From: an uncultured Bacteroidales bacterium
GTDB lineage: Bacteria > Bacteroidota > Bacteroidia > Bacteroidales > UBA932
Reading direction: 5' to 3'
Assembly: GCA_937898205.1 (NCBI GenBank)
Contig: CALEJC010000169.1
Coordinates: 1-5,724 of the forward strand
DNA length: 5,724 nt
The notes beneath the pieces were generated by a model. The model made no database searches, was not told the origin of the DNA, and saw only the letters and a list, made by a program, of their open reading frames with translations. The position numbers were made by a program, and so were the translations under genes. Positions 1 through 5,724 of this stretch are shown piece by piece. Every line of letters begins with the position of its first letter. Positions within the stretch are counted from its first letter, which is position 1.

Positions 1-229
1 AATGACGCAGGATCTCCTGCCCGTTCTCCTGTATCGTGACCTGGCTGTCCAGAAACTCCTCTGTAAAGAAGTCCCTTGCCTGCTCAGGTGTCTTCATCTG
101 TGAGTCAACGATGTTTACAAAAAGGTTGTCACCGTCAATCATGTGCTTGCCGGTCTCAAGAGTGTTGAGGTCGGTATTTTCAATATACTCAAGGGCCTTG
201 AGATAATTAGGATTATTGTCGAGATTCAT
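1..229 (-). CDS. YhcH/YjgK/YiaL family (DUF386) protein, N-terminal 76 codons
   Basis: The gene starts at the ATG at 229-227 and runs off the left edge after 76 codons; the family is usually about 150 residues, so roughly half is seen. Family features visible are KALEYIENTDL (11-21), then GKHMIDGDNLFVN (27-39), matching the family pattern G-[KR]-x-x-[IL]-x-G-[DN]-x-[IL]-F, then a TPEQAR stretch (47-52) and FLDSQ (59-63), matching the usual YIDIQ. These are cupin-like proteins of the cytoplasm. E. coli members sit in sialic acid (YhcH) and diketogulonate (YiaL) operons and are thought to act on sugars or sugar acids, but the reaction is not firmly known. The ATG lies four bases past the uxaC stop, so the two genes are almost certainly co-transcribed, which fits a role in uronate catabolism. 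Oddity: the His normally five residues before the conserved Asp is Thr here (residue 56). Confidence 0.82.
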   Translation of the reverse strand, partial: MNLDNNPNYLKALEYIENTDLNTLETGKHMIDGDNLFVNIVDSQMKTPEQARDFFTEEFLDSQVTIQENGQEILRH

Positions 230-233
230 ATCA

Positions 234-1649
234 CTAGAAATTAAAGTAGTTCTTTGCGTTGTTGTATGAGATGTCTTCGATCATCTGGCCGATGCGCTCC
301 ATCTCGCTCTCAGGAAGCTTGCCGGCCTCTACATCTGTACCCACTACGTCGCAGAGGATGCGGCGGAAGTACTCGTGACGAGGGTAGCTGATGAAGCTGC
401 GGGAGTCTGTGAGCATACCCACAAAGCGGCTGAAAAGACCAAGCACTGAGAGTGCGTCCATCTGGCGGCGCATGCCGACTTCCTGATCGAGGAACCACCA
501 ACCTGAGCCAAACTGCATCTTGCCAGGGCATGTGCCGTCGTTGAATGTATAAGCCATGGTCATCATTACCTCATTGTCCTTAGGATTGAGGCAGTAAAGG
601 ATGGTCTTGGCGAGCTTGCCTGCTGCTGTGATGCGGTCAAAGAACTTGTTGCCTGCTGCAGCAATCTCAAGATCATGGATAGCATCGTAGCCTGTATCAG
701 GACCCACGAGGCCAAACATCTTGGAGTTATTGTTACGGATTGCACCGATGTGGAACTGCTGAGTCCAACCGGCCTCTGCATCCATAACTGCCTGATCAAA
801 GAGGAATGCGCTGCGGAACTTCTCAAGCTCTACAGGCTCTGGCTTGTTGCCTGCGAGCACCTTGGCAAAGATTGCCTCGATCTCAGCCTCTGTGTAGTCA
901 GCTGAATAGAAGTTTTCAAGACCGTGGTCAGAGAGCTTGCAACCCATGCTTGCAAAGAAGTCGTGACGCTTCTGAAGAGCCTCCTGAAGCTGTGCATATG
1001 TGCGGATCTCCATGCCGGCAGCCTCTCCGAGCTTCTGAAGGTACTCGTTGTAGCTCTTAGGATCCTCGATGGCCATGGCCTTGTCAGGTCTCCAAGCAGG
1101 GATGACCTTTGTGCCAAATGGATTCTCGGCAATCTGCTTGTGCCAACGGAGGTCGTCAGCAGGGTCGTCAGTTGTACAACCCTCCTCTACACCAAACTTG
1201 CGGATGAGAGCCTGGCCGCGGAACTCCTCGGTTGCGAGTTTTGCGTTACACTCTTCAAATATCTCGCGAGCTGTCTTAGGGCTAAGGAGCTTGTCGATGC
1301 CAAACTCTCTGCTGAGCTCAAGGTGAGTCCAGTGGTAAAGAGGGTTGCGCATTGTATAAGGCACTGTCTCTGCCCATTTCTCAAAAGTCTCCCAAGCTGT
1401 GTGCTTGCCACCTGTGAGGTAGTCTTCTGATACGCCGTTACCTCTCATCGCTCTCCACTTGTAGTGGTCGCCGTAGTGACCATCGACGAGCCAGAGCTGA
1501 GTGATGTCGCGGAACTGGATGTTTTCTGCTATCTGCTGAGGTACAAGATGACAATGGTAGTCAATGATAGGCATCTTCTCAGCATGGTTGTGATAAAGCT
1601 GTCTCGCTGTGTCGTTGGACAGCATGAAATCTTCGTGAATAAATGACAT
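234..1649 (-). CDS. uxaC: Uronate isomerase (glucuronate/galacturonate isomerase), EC 5.3.1.12
   Basis: Converts D-glucuronate to D-fructuronate and D-galacturonate to D-tagaturonate in the cytoplasm, the first step of the isomerase route of hexuronate catabolism. The 471-residue protein belongs to the amidohydrolase superfamily and is full length. Numbered from the chosen ATG, it has the metal-binding HCH motif at 32-34 in IIDYHCHL, WRAMR at 65-69, TTDDP near 159-163, PAWRPDK at 184-190, LSDHG at 239-243, QFHIGAIRNNN near 298-308, the GSGWWFLDQ block from 381, and LTDSRSF with a likely ligand Asp at 415, followed by YPRHEYFRRIL. All are typical of UxaC. An in-frame TTG lies eight codons upstream (1673), but the ATG at 1649 is preferred: the family starts about there, and the TTG falls where transcription is predicted to start. 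A promoter-like sequence lies just upstream. The stop is four bases before the YhcH-family gene. Confidence 0.96.
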   Translation of the reverse strand: MSFIHEDFMLSNDTARQLYHNHAEKMPIIDYHCHLVPQQIAENIQFRDITQLWLVDGHYGDHYKWRAMRGNGVSEDYLTGGKHTAWETFEKWAETVPYTMRNPLYHWTHLELSREFGIDKLLSPKTAREIFEECNAKLATEEFRGQALIRKFGVEEGCTTDDPADDLRWHKQIAENPFGTKVIPAWRPDKAMAIEDPKSYNEYLQKLGEAAGMEIRTYAQLQEALQKRHDFFASMGCKLSDHGLENFYSADYTEAEIEAIFAKVLAGNKPEPVELEKFRSAFLFDQAVMDAEAGWTQQFHIGAIRNNNSKMFGLVGPDTGYDAIHDLEIAAAGNKFFDRITAAGKLAKTILYCLNPKDNEVMMTMAYTFNDGTCPGKMQFGSGWWFLDQEVGMRRQMDALSVLGLFSRFVGMLTDSRSFISYPRHEYFRRILCDVVGTDVEAGKLPESEMERIGQMIEDISYNNAKNYFNF

Positions 1650-1678
1650 ATTTAAATTGTTTATTAGTTTCAATCGTG

Positions 1679-1710
1679 TAAATATAAGAAATTTAGGGTG
1701 TTTTTACAAA
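1679..1710 (-). promoter_or_regulatory. uxaC: Bacteroidetes-type -33/-7 promoter for uxaC
   Basis: Read on the minus strand, TTTG (1710-1707) is followed after 20 bases by TATATTTA (1686-1679). The Bacteroidetes consensus is TTTG about 19-21 bases before TAnnTTTG; only the last G of the -7 box differs. Transcription would start near 1672-1675, leaving a leader of about 24-27 bases before the ATG at 1649. The whole element fits in the 63-base gap after the GH43 gene, so uxaC and the YhcH-family gene may be transcribed separately from the genes upstream. The sequence match is seen; activity is inferred. Confidence 0.5.
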
Positions 1711-1712
1711 AT

Positions 1713-3284
1713 CTAGTAGACTTCTACTGAGCCGCCATCGTTTTTCTTGATGTCAGATATTGCAAAATAACCGATTTTTGCTCCGATCCAGTCGCCCTCT
1801 CTTGCCTTGAACTCAGGACCAAATTTCCTGAACTTCTTGCCGTCAAGGCTATATGAGAATGTGCAGTAGCAGCCTTCCTTGACGTCAACCTTGATGTGCA
1901 CTGTGTTGAACTTGTCTGTAGGGAGAGGAGTGCTCTCAAGGATTACTTCCTTTGCCCCCTTGTTGGCGTTGATGCAGTCGCGGCGCACGAGGTGGATCTG
2001 CTCGCCGTCGTAGTTGAGCTCTATTGTAGAGTAGTCTCTGCCTGCCACGATGACACCCACTCTTTCTGACTCGTAGGATGGTCTGTAGACGAGCTTTGTG
2101 GTGAAACTCATCTCCGGACCGACCACTTTCTGAGCAAGGATATTTGGCGTGTCTCTGAGGTTTACCCACTCCTCAGGGCTCTGAATGCAGTTGAGGCGGA
2201 GGCAGCCGAGCTCCGGATTTGGCATGTACCAGTAGAATTTAGGGTTGGACTCCCATTGCCAGTTGAGAGGAATGGATGTCCCTGTGAAGCCGGTGCCGGT
2301 TGCAAGCGCGCTCAGGCCTTCAGGCTTGGCGTCAATCGCCACAGTAGGTCGGCGATATTTGCTCACAGGCTCACCGATTCCGTCGCCGTTCTGATCCTCG
2401 CCGATGATGCACCAGCCGTCCTCAAACCATGTCATTGGCTGAAGGTGGCAGACTCTTCCCCATGCGTAGCGGTCTTCAAAATGCATAAACCAGCTGTCGC
2501 CGGCGGCATCAGTTACCCAGCCGCCCTGATGAGGGCCGTGGATGTCCGTGTTGCCTTGATGAAGGACATTGCGCCACTCATAAGGACCATAGACGTTTCT
2601 GGACTTGAGCACAAGCTGCCAGCCTTCCTTGACACCTCCCGAAGGAGCGAAGATATAGTACCAACCGTTTCTCTTGTAGAACTTAGGTCCCTCTACGGTG
2701 TCGTTGGAGTTTTTCTTGCCGTCAAATACAAGGACTTGATCTCCAATTACTTCTGTGCAGTCTGCATTGAGCTCGCACACGGATAGGATGCTCTTGAATC
2801 CGGCTCTGGATCCGGCCCAGGCATGCACAAGGTATACTCTTCCGTCATCATCCCAGAGAGGGCTGGTGTCAATCATGCCCTTGCCTTCAAGGACACAATG
2901 AGGCTCGCTCCATTTGCCCCTAGGGTCTGTGGTATGTATCTGGAAGATGCCCCTGTCAGGGTCGCCCCAGAAGATCCAATATGTGCCGTCGTGGTAGCGG
3001 ATACATGGAGCCCACACTCCGTTGCCGTGCTGAGGCTTGTCATACTCCGAGCCCGGCATTATTGCCGGGAGTCCTGCTCCTACAATCTCCCAATCCACGA
3101 GGTTGGTGGAGTGAAGGATCTGAAGACCCGGGTAGCAGGTAAATGAAGAAGATGTCATCCAGTAGTCATCGCCGACTCTGATGATGTCGGGGTCAGAGTA
3201 GTCGGAGAAGAGTACAGGATTTTTATATTCCTTAGGAGTGGAGTTGAGCGCCAGAAGGGACGCAAGGATGATGAGTATTTTCAT
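1713..3284 (-). CDS. Glycoside hydrolase family 43 beta-xylosidase / alpha-L-arabinofuranosidase with C-terminal beta-sandwich
   Basis: An exported glycosidase that probably removes xylose or arabinose from plant polysaccharide or its oligosaccharides by inversion. The 523-residue length is usual for two-domain GH43 enzymes. Residues 1-16 form a short hydrophobic signal-like segment with one Lys and no lipobox Cys; the cleavage site is not clear. The five-bladed propeller spans about 20-315. The three expected acidic residues are visible: base Asp31 in YSDPDI, pKa-modulating Asp139 in MIDTSPLWDDDG, and acid Glu198 in TVEGPKFYK. The HGPHQGGWV block (249-257) and WFMHFEDRYAWGR (265-277) are also typical. 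Residues about 335-515 match the concanavalin A-like C-terminal domain of beta-xylosidases, with YWYMPNPELGCLRL and VGVIVAGRDY. Specificity and subfamily cannot be fixed by eye. The ATG follows the stop of the LamG-like gene by one base, so the two are co-translated. No truncation is seen. Confidence 0.9.
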   Translation of the reverse strand: MKILIILASLLALNSTPKEYKNPVLFSDYSDPDIIRVGDDYWMTSSSFTCYPGLQILHSTNLVDWEIVGAGLPAIMPGSEYDKPQHGNGVWAPCIRYHDGTYWIFWGDPDRGIFQIHTTDPRGKWSEPHCVLEGKGMIDTSPLWDDDGRVYLVHAWAGSRAGFKSILSVCELNADCTEVIGDQVLVFDGKKNSNDTVEGPKFYKRNGWYYIFAPSGGVKEGWQLVLKSRNVYGPYEWRNVLHQGNTDIHGPHQGGWVTDAAGDSWFMHFEDRYAWGRVCHLQPMTWFEDGWCIIGEDQNGDGIGEPVSKYRRPTVAIDAKPEGLSALATGTGFTGTSIPLNWQWESNPKFYWYMPNPELGCLRLNCIQSPEEWVNLRDTPNILAQKVVGPEMSFTTKLVYRPSYESERVGVIVAGRDYSTIELNYDGEQIHLVRRDCINANKGAKEVILESTPLPTDKFNTVHIKVDVKEGCYCTFSYSLDGKKFRKFGPEFKAREGDWIGAKIGYFAISDIKKNDGGSVEVY

Positions 3285-3285
3285 G

Positions 3286-3957
3286 TTATTTATTCAGTAT
3301 GATATGGTCTTGGAGGAAATCTTTTGGCTCTAGTATGCCTTCGGTCACGCGCACTTTGAGGATCGCGCCCTTAAACCAGCAGACCTTGTTTTGGCGCACT
3401 CCGATTGATGTTGCACCCTCGTTGATTACAGGCTCGTAGGCGAGACTGTCTTCTGCCTGGAGCACCCCGTTGACATAGCTCTTGATGCCGTTTTTGCCTG
3501 CGGTGAGTGTGAGGTTGTACCACTGATCGGTAGGGTGGGTGAGCTCAGGGACGATGAGTGCCTTGGATTTGGCTTTCTCGCCGAGGTGCACAAATGCGTC
3601 GAAGTACCAGGTATTGTCAGGGTTGACGCGGCTTTCAAACATGATTCGTGCGCCGCTGTAGGCTCCCATGTGCATGAAGCGCTGCTCAAATGCGGCATTG
3701 CCATATGGCTTGAATATCATCTCTACGGTGATCTCTTCCATGCCTTTTACGGGCACGTCTGCAAGAAAGGCACCATCGTCCACGCCGTTGAACTCCACGG
3801 CCGGGCCAAGAGCGGTCTCAATAATCTGCGGATATCCGCAAAGTTCTGTGATCTGAGGGAAATATTCAGCAGACCATACAATCTGCTTCTGTGCTTGTGC
3901 GCTATGGGCGGCAAAGATGCCGAGTCCTACTAAAAGGCTGATTAATCTTAGTTTCAT
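3286..3957 (-). CDS. Small secreted LamG-like (concanavalin A-like jellyroll) protein
   Basis: A 223-residue protein with a clear signal peptide: a KLR n-region, a hydrophobic core to about residue 17, and AQA (20-22) as a signal peptidase I site before QKQIVW. There is no lipobox Cys, so it should be periplasmic or secreted. The mature part is one LamG_3-type jellyroll: VEFNGVDDGAF (54-64), EITVEMIFKP (75-84), WYNLTLTAGKNGIKSYVNGV (146-165), and IGVRQNKVCWFKGAI (185-199) followed by KVRVTEGIL. The blocks come in the order expected for this fold. No catalytic residues of a known enzyme family are evident. It may bind glycan or assist the GH43 enzyme encoded one base downstream, but a function cannot be assigned from sequence; an undescribed enzyme on the concanavalin A fold is also possible. 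It is the first gene of the minus-strand cluster. Confidence 0.82.
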   Translation of the reverse strand: MKLRLISLLVGLGIFAAHSAQAQKQIVWSAEYFPQITELCGYPQIIETALGPAVEFNGVDDGAFLADVPVKGMEEITVEMIFKPYGNAAFEQRFMHMGAYSGARIMFESRVNPDNTWYFDAFVHLGEKAKSKALIVPELTHPTDQWYNLTLTAGKNGIKSYVNGVLQAEDSLAYEPVINEGATSIGVRQNKVCWFKGAILKVRVTEGILEPKDFLQDHIILNK

Positions 3958-4036
3958 AATAGTGGGTTTTACAACCTATAAAAATACAAAGAAAAAACAG
4001 AATATTATCGTAACTTAGTGCCAATTATAGAAATCT
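3958..4036. promoter_or_regulatory. Divergent intergenic region between the glycan cluster and the discoidin-domain pair
   Basis: These 79 bases separate two outward-facing start codons, so they should hold the start signals of both units. The stretch is very A/T-rich with runs of A and T around 3977-3998. On the plus strand TAACTTAG (4011-4018) resembles the -7 box TAnnTTTG with one mismatch, but no TTTG stands at the right distance upstream. On the minus strand TATTTTTA is a similar partial match, also without a partner. No operator palindrome or hairpin terminator is evident. Neither start shows a strong Shine-Dalgarno. Confidence 0.4.
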
Positions 4037-4846
4037 ATGGAAGAATATAAGGATTTTGCGCTGGCAAAGCACGTCTTGGAATTCTGCAACCACCCTCTTG
4101 ATATGACCAAGCCGGGGGACGACTTGCCTTATGACTCCGTCAATGGAGGATATCTCGGGATACACCATCCTGCAAATATCACTGTGGATCTCGAGGCGAG
4201 TTGTGATGTGAAGCAAGTATCAATCAAGTTTTTTGATTGTGATGACCCATTGTGTCGACACAGTGATACGACTTTTCATCTTTATGCATTCAGGTTGTTG
4301 AGCTCCGAAGACGGCATAAGATGGAATGTGCTCTATGATTCCACAAAACAGCAGGAATCAAAGCGCTATGTAAAAGGATGGATATATGGAGTGTTTGAGC
4401 ATAGTCAGACTATGCGATATTTCCGCATTCATGCTCTCCATAATCCGTCAAGTTCCGGTTTTCATGTGGTAAGACTCAGGCTTCTGGATCGGGAGTGTGA
4501 CTCATTAAAAAGAGGGGAGAGTATTACTTTCTCCGACATTCGCGATGTCGAGGTCGGCGACTCTACGCCTCTATCTACGCAGCTTTATAACCTTTTGGGA
4601 CGCATCTCTTCTCGTCTGAGCGCTGAAACCAAGTACAAGCCGAAGTACAAGGAGCTGAGTAATCACATCTTTGAAAAAGCGCTTGAGTTTGAGGCTATTG
4701 ACGGACGCATCGACCAGATCCGCAAGATAGTGACCCCTCACATGGAGAAGATCTTTGAGAGCAAGGAGAGAAAAGAAGCTCTTGGCCAGGCACTGGAAGC
4801 GATAGTCACCATATTATTAATTGTAGCAGCAGCATTCATCAGATAA
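4037..4846 (+). CDS. F5/8 type C (discoidin-like) domain protein with C-terminal membrane anchor
   Basis: A 269-residue protein of unknown function. Residues about 15-152 look like a galactose-binding-like (F5/8C, discoidin) fold: NITVDLEASCDVKQVSIKFFD (47-67), where a beta strand leads to FDCDD; then FRLLSSEDGIRWNVLYD (85-101), the typical strand-S-x-D-G-x-x-W motif; then GWIYGVFE (114-121) and MRYFRIHALHN (126-136), then FHVVRLRLLD (142-151). Order and spacing recall the domains of eukaryotic BTBD9 (LLWDCDD, W near the strand end, FIRIVGTHNT, FH). Residues about 175-245 are charged and probably helical. Residues about 250-268 are hydrophobic (AIVTILLIVAAAFI) and end in Arg, so the protein is probably tail-anchored. 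With no signal peptide, the domain should lie in the cytoplasm. Its stop overlaps the next start by one base. Fold assignment is by eye; ligand and role are unknown. Confidence 0.8.
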   Translation: MEEYKDFALAKHVLEFCNHPLDMTKPGDDLPYDSVNGGYLGIHHPANITVDLEASCDVKQVSIKFFDCDDPLCRHSDTTFHLYAFRLLSSEDGIRWNVLYDSTKQQESKRYVKGWIYGVFEHSQTMRYFRIHALHNPSSSGFHVVRLRLLDRECDSLKRGESITFSDIRDVEVGDSTPLSTQLYNLLGRISSRLSAETKYKPKYKELSNHIFEKALEFEAIDGRIDQIRKIVTPHMEKIFESKERKEALGQALEAIVTILLIVAAAFIR

Positions 4847-5724
4847 TGGAAACAAATAATATTTCTTATTCTCCCAACCTCCTCTCAACGGGTGCGAGCC
4901 TGTATCTGTCCGATGGTACTGCTGTTTCTGTGGATAAGCAGAGGTCTGTTCTTGCAGATACAATAGCCAACTATAATTCAAGTCAGGGACATATACAGAT
5001 CAAGAATCCCGGAGAGTTGGTAGTATTGCTTGAAAAGCAGAGCGATATATCATATCTGCGTTTCCTCCTATGGGATAATTGCGGCCCGACCAAGCAGCAG
5101 CCTAGCCGTCGTCGCTATACCTATAGATTGTTGTATACAAGCAAATATGAAGAGAGCGGAAGCCGATGGACTGTGGTCTATGAAAATACCCAGAATCCGT
5201 CCAACGGCTGGCAGGAATTTTATTTTGAAAACAGACGCAGAAGGGTTTCGGCAATCAAGATACAGTGCTTCCAGAATACTACTCCATCTGCTCATAAGGA
5301 CTCAACGCAGATAGTCTCCATTCAAGCCTTTGCTGATCCTACGCAATCCATTATGGATATGCTTGAGCTGAAGCATCTTCATGTCAAAGCTGCCCCACCT
5401 GTGCCTGGAATCGTAAAAAACCGTGTGATTGTGGGCACAAGCCAGGAAAACCTGAAGGTCCTGGTGCAGGCAGAGATAAATATGACCATCAAGAAATATA
5501 TAGAGGACCTCAAGCACGATATTACTGATGAGGAGGAAATGAATAACCTTAGTTCTGTTGAGAGCGAGTTAGGGAAATCTGAAGACAATGTACTCATAGA
5601 CCGCCAGATCAACCTTTTCTACAATTCCATCCTGCGCCCTGTGGAGGAGGCGGATGCCAGAGTCAAAAAGAAATATGCATGGATAACTCACATAACGCTT
5701 CTGGGAGCAATCGTGAGCTTTGTT
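4846..5724 (+). CDS. BTBD9-like F5/8 type C domain protein with membrane segment, 3' end outside window
   Basis: The ATG at 4846-4848 shares its A with the preceding TAA, and the frame stays open for 293 codons to the window end. Residues about 10-165 form a discoidin-like domain: HIQIKNPGELVVLLE (49-63), ISYLRFLLWDN (68-78), YTYRLLYTS (91-99), SRWTVVYENT (106-115), GWQEFYFENR (121-130), VSAIKIQCFQNT (134-145) and IVSIQAFAD (156-164). This pattern is close to BTBD9, which has HIRFLLWDRD, then YSYYIEVS, then W-x-x-V-x-D, SWQKLYF and IRIVGTHNT. Residues about 180-273 are charged and likely helical. KKK (274-276) precedes a hydrophobic run from Tyr277 (AWITHITLLGAIVSFV) that is still going at the edge and should be a transmembrane helix. 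No signal peptide is seen. The plan matches the upstream gene, but the proteins are only distantly alike. Any domain after the helix is not visible. Function unknown. Confidence 0.8.
   Translation, partial: METNNISYSPNLLSTGASLYLSDGTAVSVDKQRSVLADTIANYNSSQGHIQIKNPGELVVLLEKQSDISYLRFLLWDNCGPTKQQPSRRRYTYRLLYTSKYEESGSRWTVVYENTQNPSNGWQEFYFENRRRRVSAIKIQCFQNTTPSAHKDSTQIVSIQAFADPTQSIMDMLELKHLHVKAAPPVPGIVKNRVIVGTSQENLKVLVQAEINMTIKKYIEDLKHDITDEEEMNNLSSVESELGKSEDNVLIDRQINLFYNSILRPVEEADARVKKKYAWITHITLLGAIVSFV

Noticed and set aside
924..1430. A 168-codon open frame on the plus strand, antisense to uxaC, plus several shorter ones around it.
   Set aside because: They lie entirely within the well-supported uxaC gene, have no family motifs, and their sequences look like antisense readings of GC-biased codons.
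1650..1673. An eight-codon upstream extension of uxaC from a TTG at 1673.
   Set aside because: The family starts close to the ATG at 1649, and the TTG overlaps the predicted transcription start, leaving no room for a leader.
1715..1728. A perfect 6+6 inverted repeat (agtaga, ct, tctact) overlapping the end of the GH43 gene, considered as a terminator.
   Set aside because: The stem is short and A/T-rich, the loop is only two to four bases, and only a short ATTTTG follows instead of a T run. It may be chance.
2256..2786. A 176-codon plus-strand open frame opposite the GH43 gene, and a 107-codon one at 2823-3146.
   Set aside because: The minus-strand frame has all GH43 catalytic motifs; the plus-strand products show no recognisable domain and are shadows.
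5068..5612. Minus-strand open frames of 71-77 codons at the right end.
   Set aside because: They are antisense to the plus-strand discoidin-domain gene, whose frame is open for 293 codons and has coherent domain motifs.
4037..5724. The idea that the discoidin-domain pair is a known anti-phage defence or toxin-antitoxin system.
   Set aside because: No nuclease, kinase, nucleotide-binding or toxin motif is visible in the window; the second protein is cut off, so the idea cannot be tested here.

Overview
This window looks like part of a Bacteroidales (Bacteroides/Prevotella-type) gut or rumen chromosome. The reasons are the close resemblance of the uronate isomerase and the GH43 enzyme to Bacteroidetes proteins as I remember them, A/T-rich leaders without a clear Shine-Dalgarno, and a -33/-7 promoter of the Bacteroidetes type (TTTG-N20-TATATTTA) before the uronate isomerase. 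The assignment is from family knowledge, not from a search.

Left part (1-3957, all on the minus strand; transcription runs from high to low coordinates): a carbohydrate-use cluster. In transcription order it holds a small secreted LamG/concanavalin A-like protein (3957-3286), a GH43 beta-xylosidase/alpha-L-arabinofuranosidase with a C-terminal beta-sandwich (3284-1713, one base after the previous stop), uronate isomerase uxaC (ATG at 1649, stop at 234), and the first 76 codons of a YhcH/YjgK/YiaL-family protein (229 to the window edge). The first two are probably made together and exported to work on glycan. The last two are cytoplasmic and handle released uronic acid. Together they suggest use of a plant polymer that carries both pentose and uronate, such as pectin with side chains or glucuronoxylan. 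No SusC/SusD pair, sensor or polysaccharide lyase lies in the window.

Middle (3958-4036): a 79-base divergent intergenic region, very A/T-rich, that must carry the start signals for both directions.

Right part (4037-5724, plus strand): two genes overlapping by one base (TAATG). Neither looks like part of the sugar pathway. Each encodes an N-terminal F5/8 type C (discoidin-like) domain, most reminiscent of the domains in eukaryotic BTBD9, then a helical region, then a C-terminal hydrophobic segment. Neither has a signal peptide, so the binding domains are predicted to face the cytoplasm. The second gene runs off the window in its membrane segment. I know of no described function for such a pair; it is the most interesting part of the window. 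There is no RNA gene, CRISPR array, insertion sequence or gene-free stretch over 300 bases.
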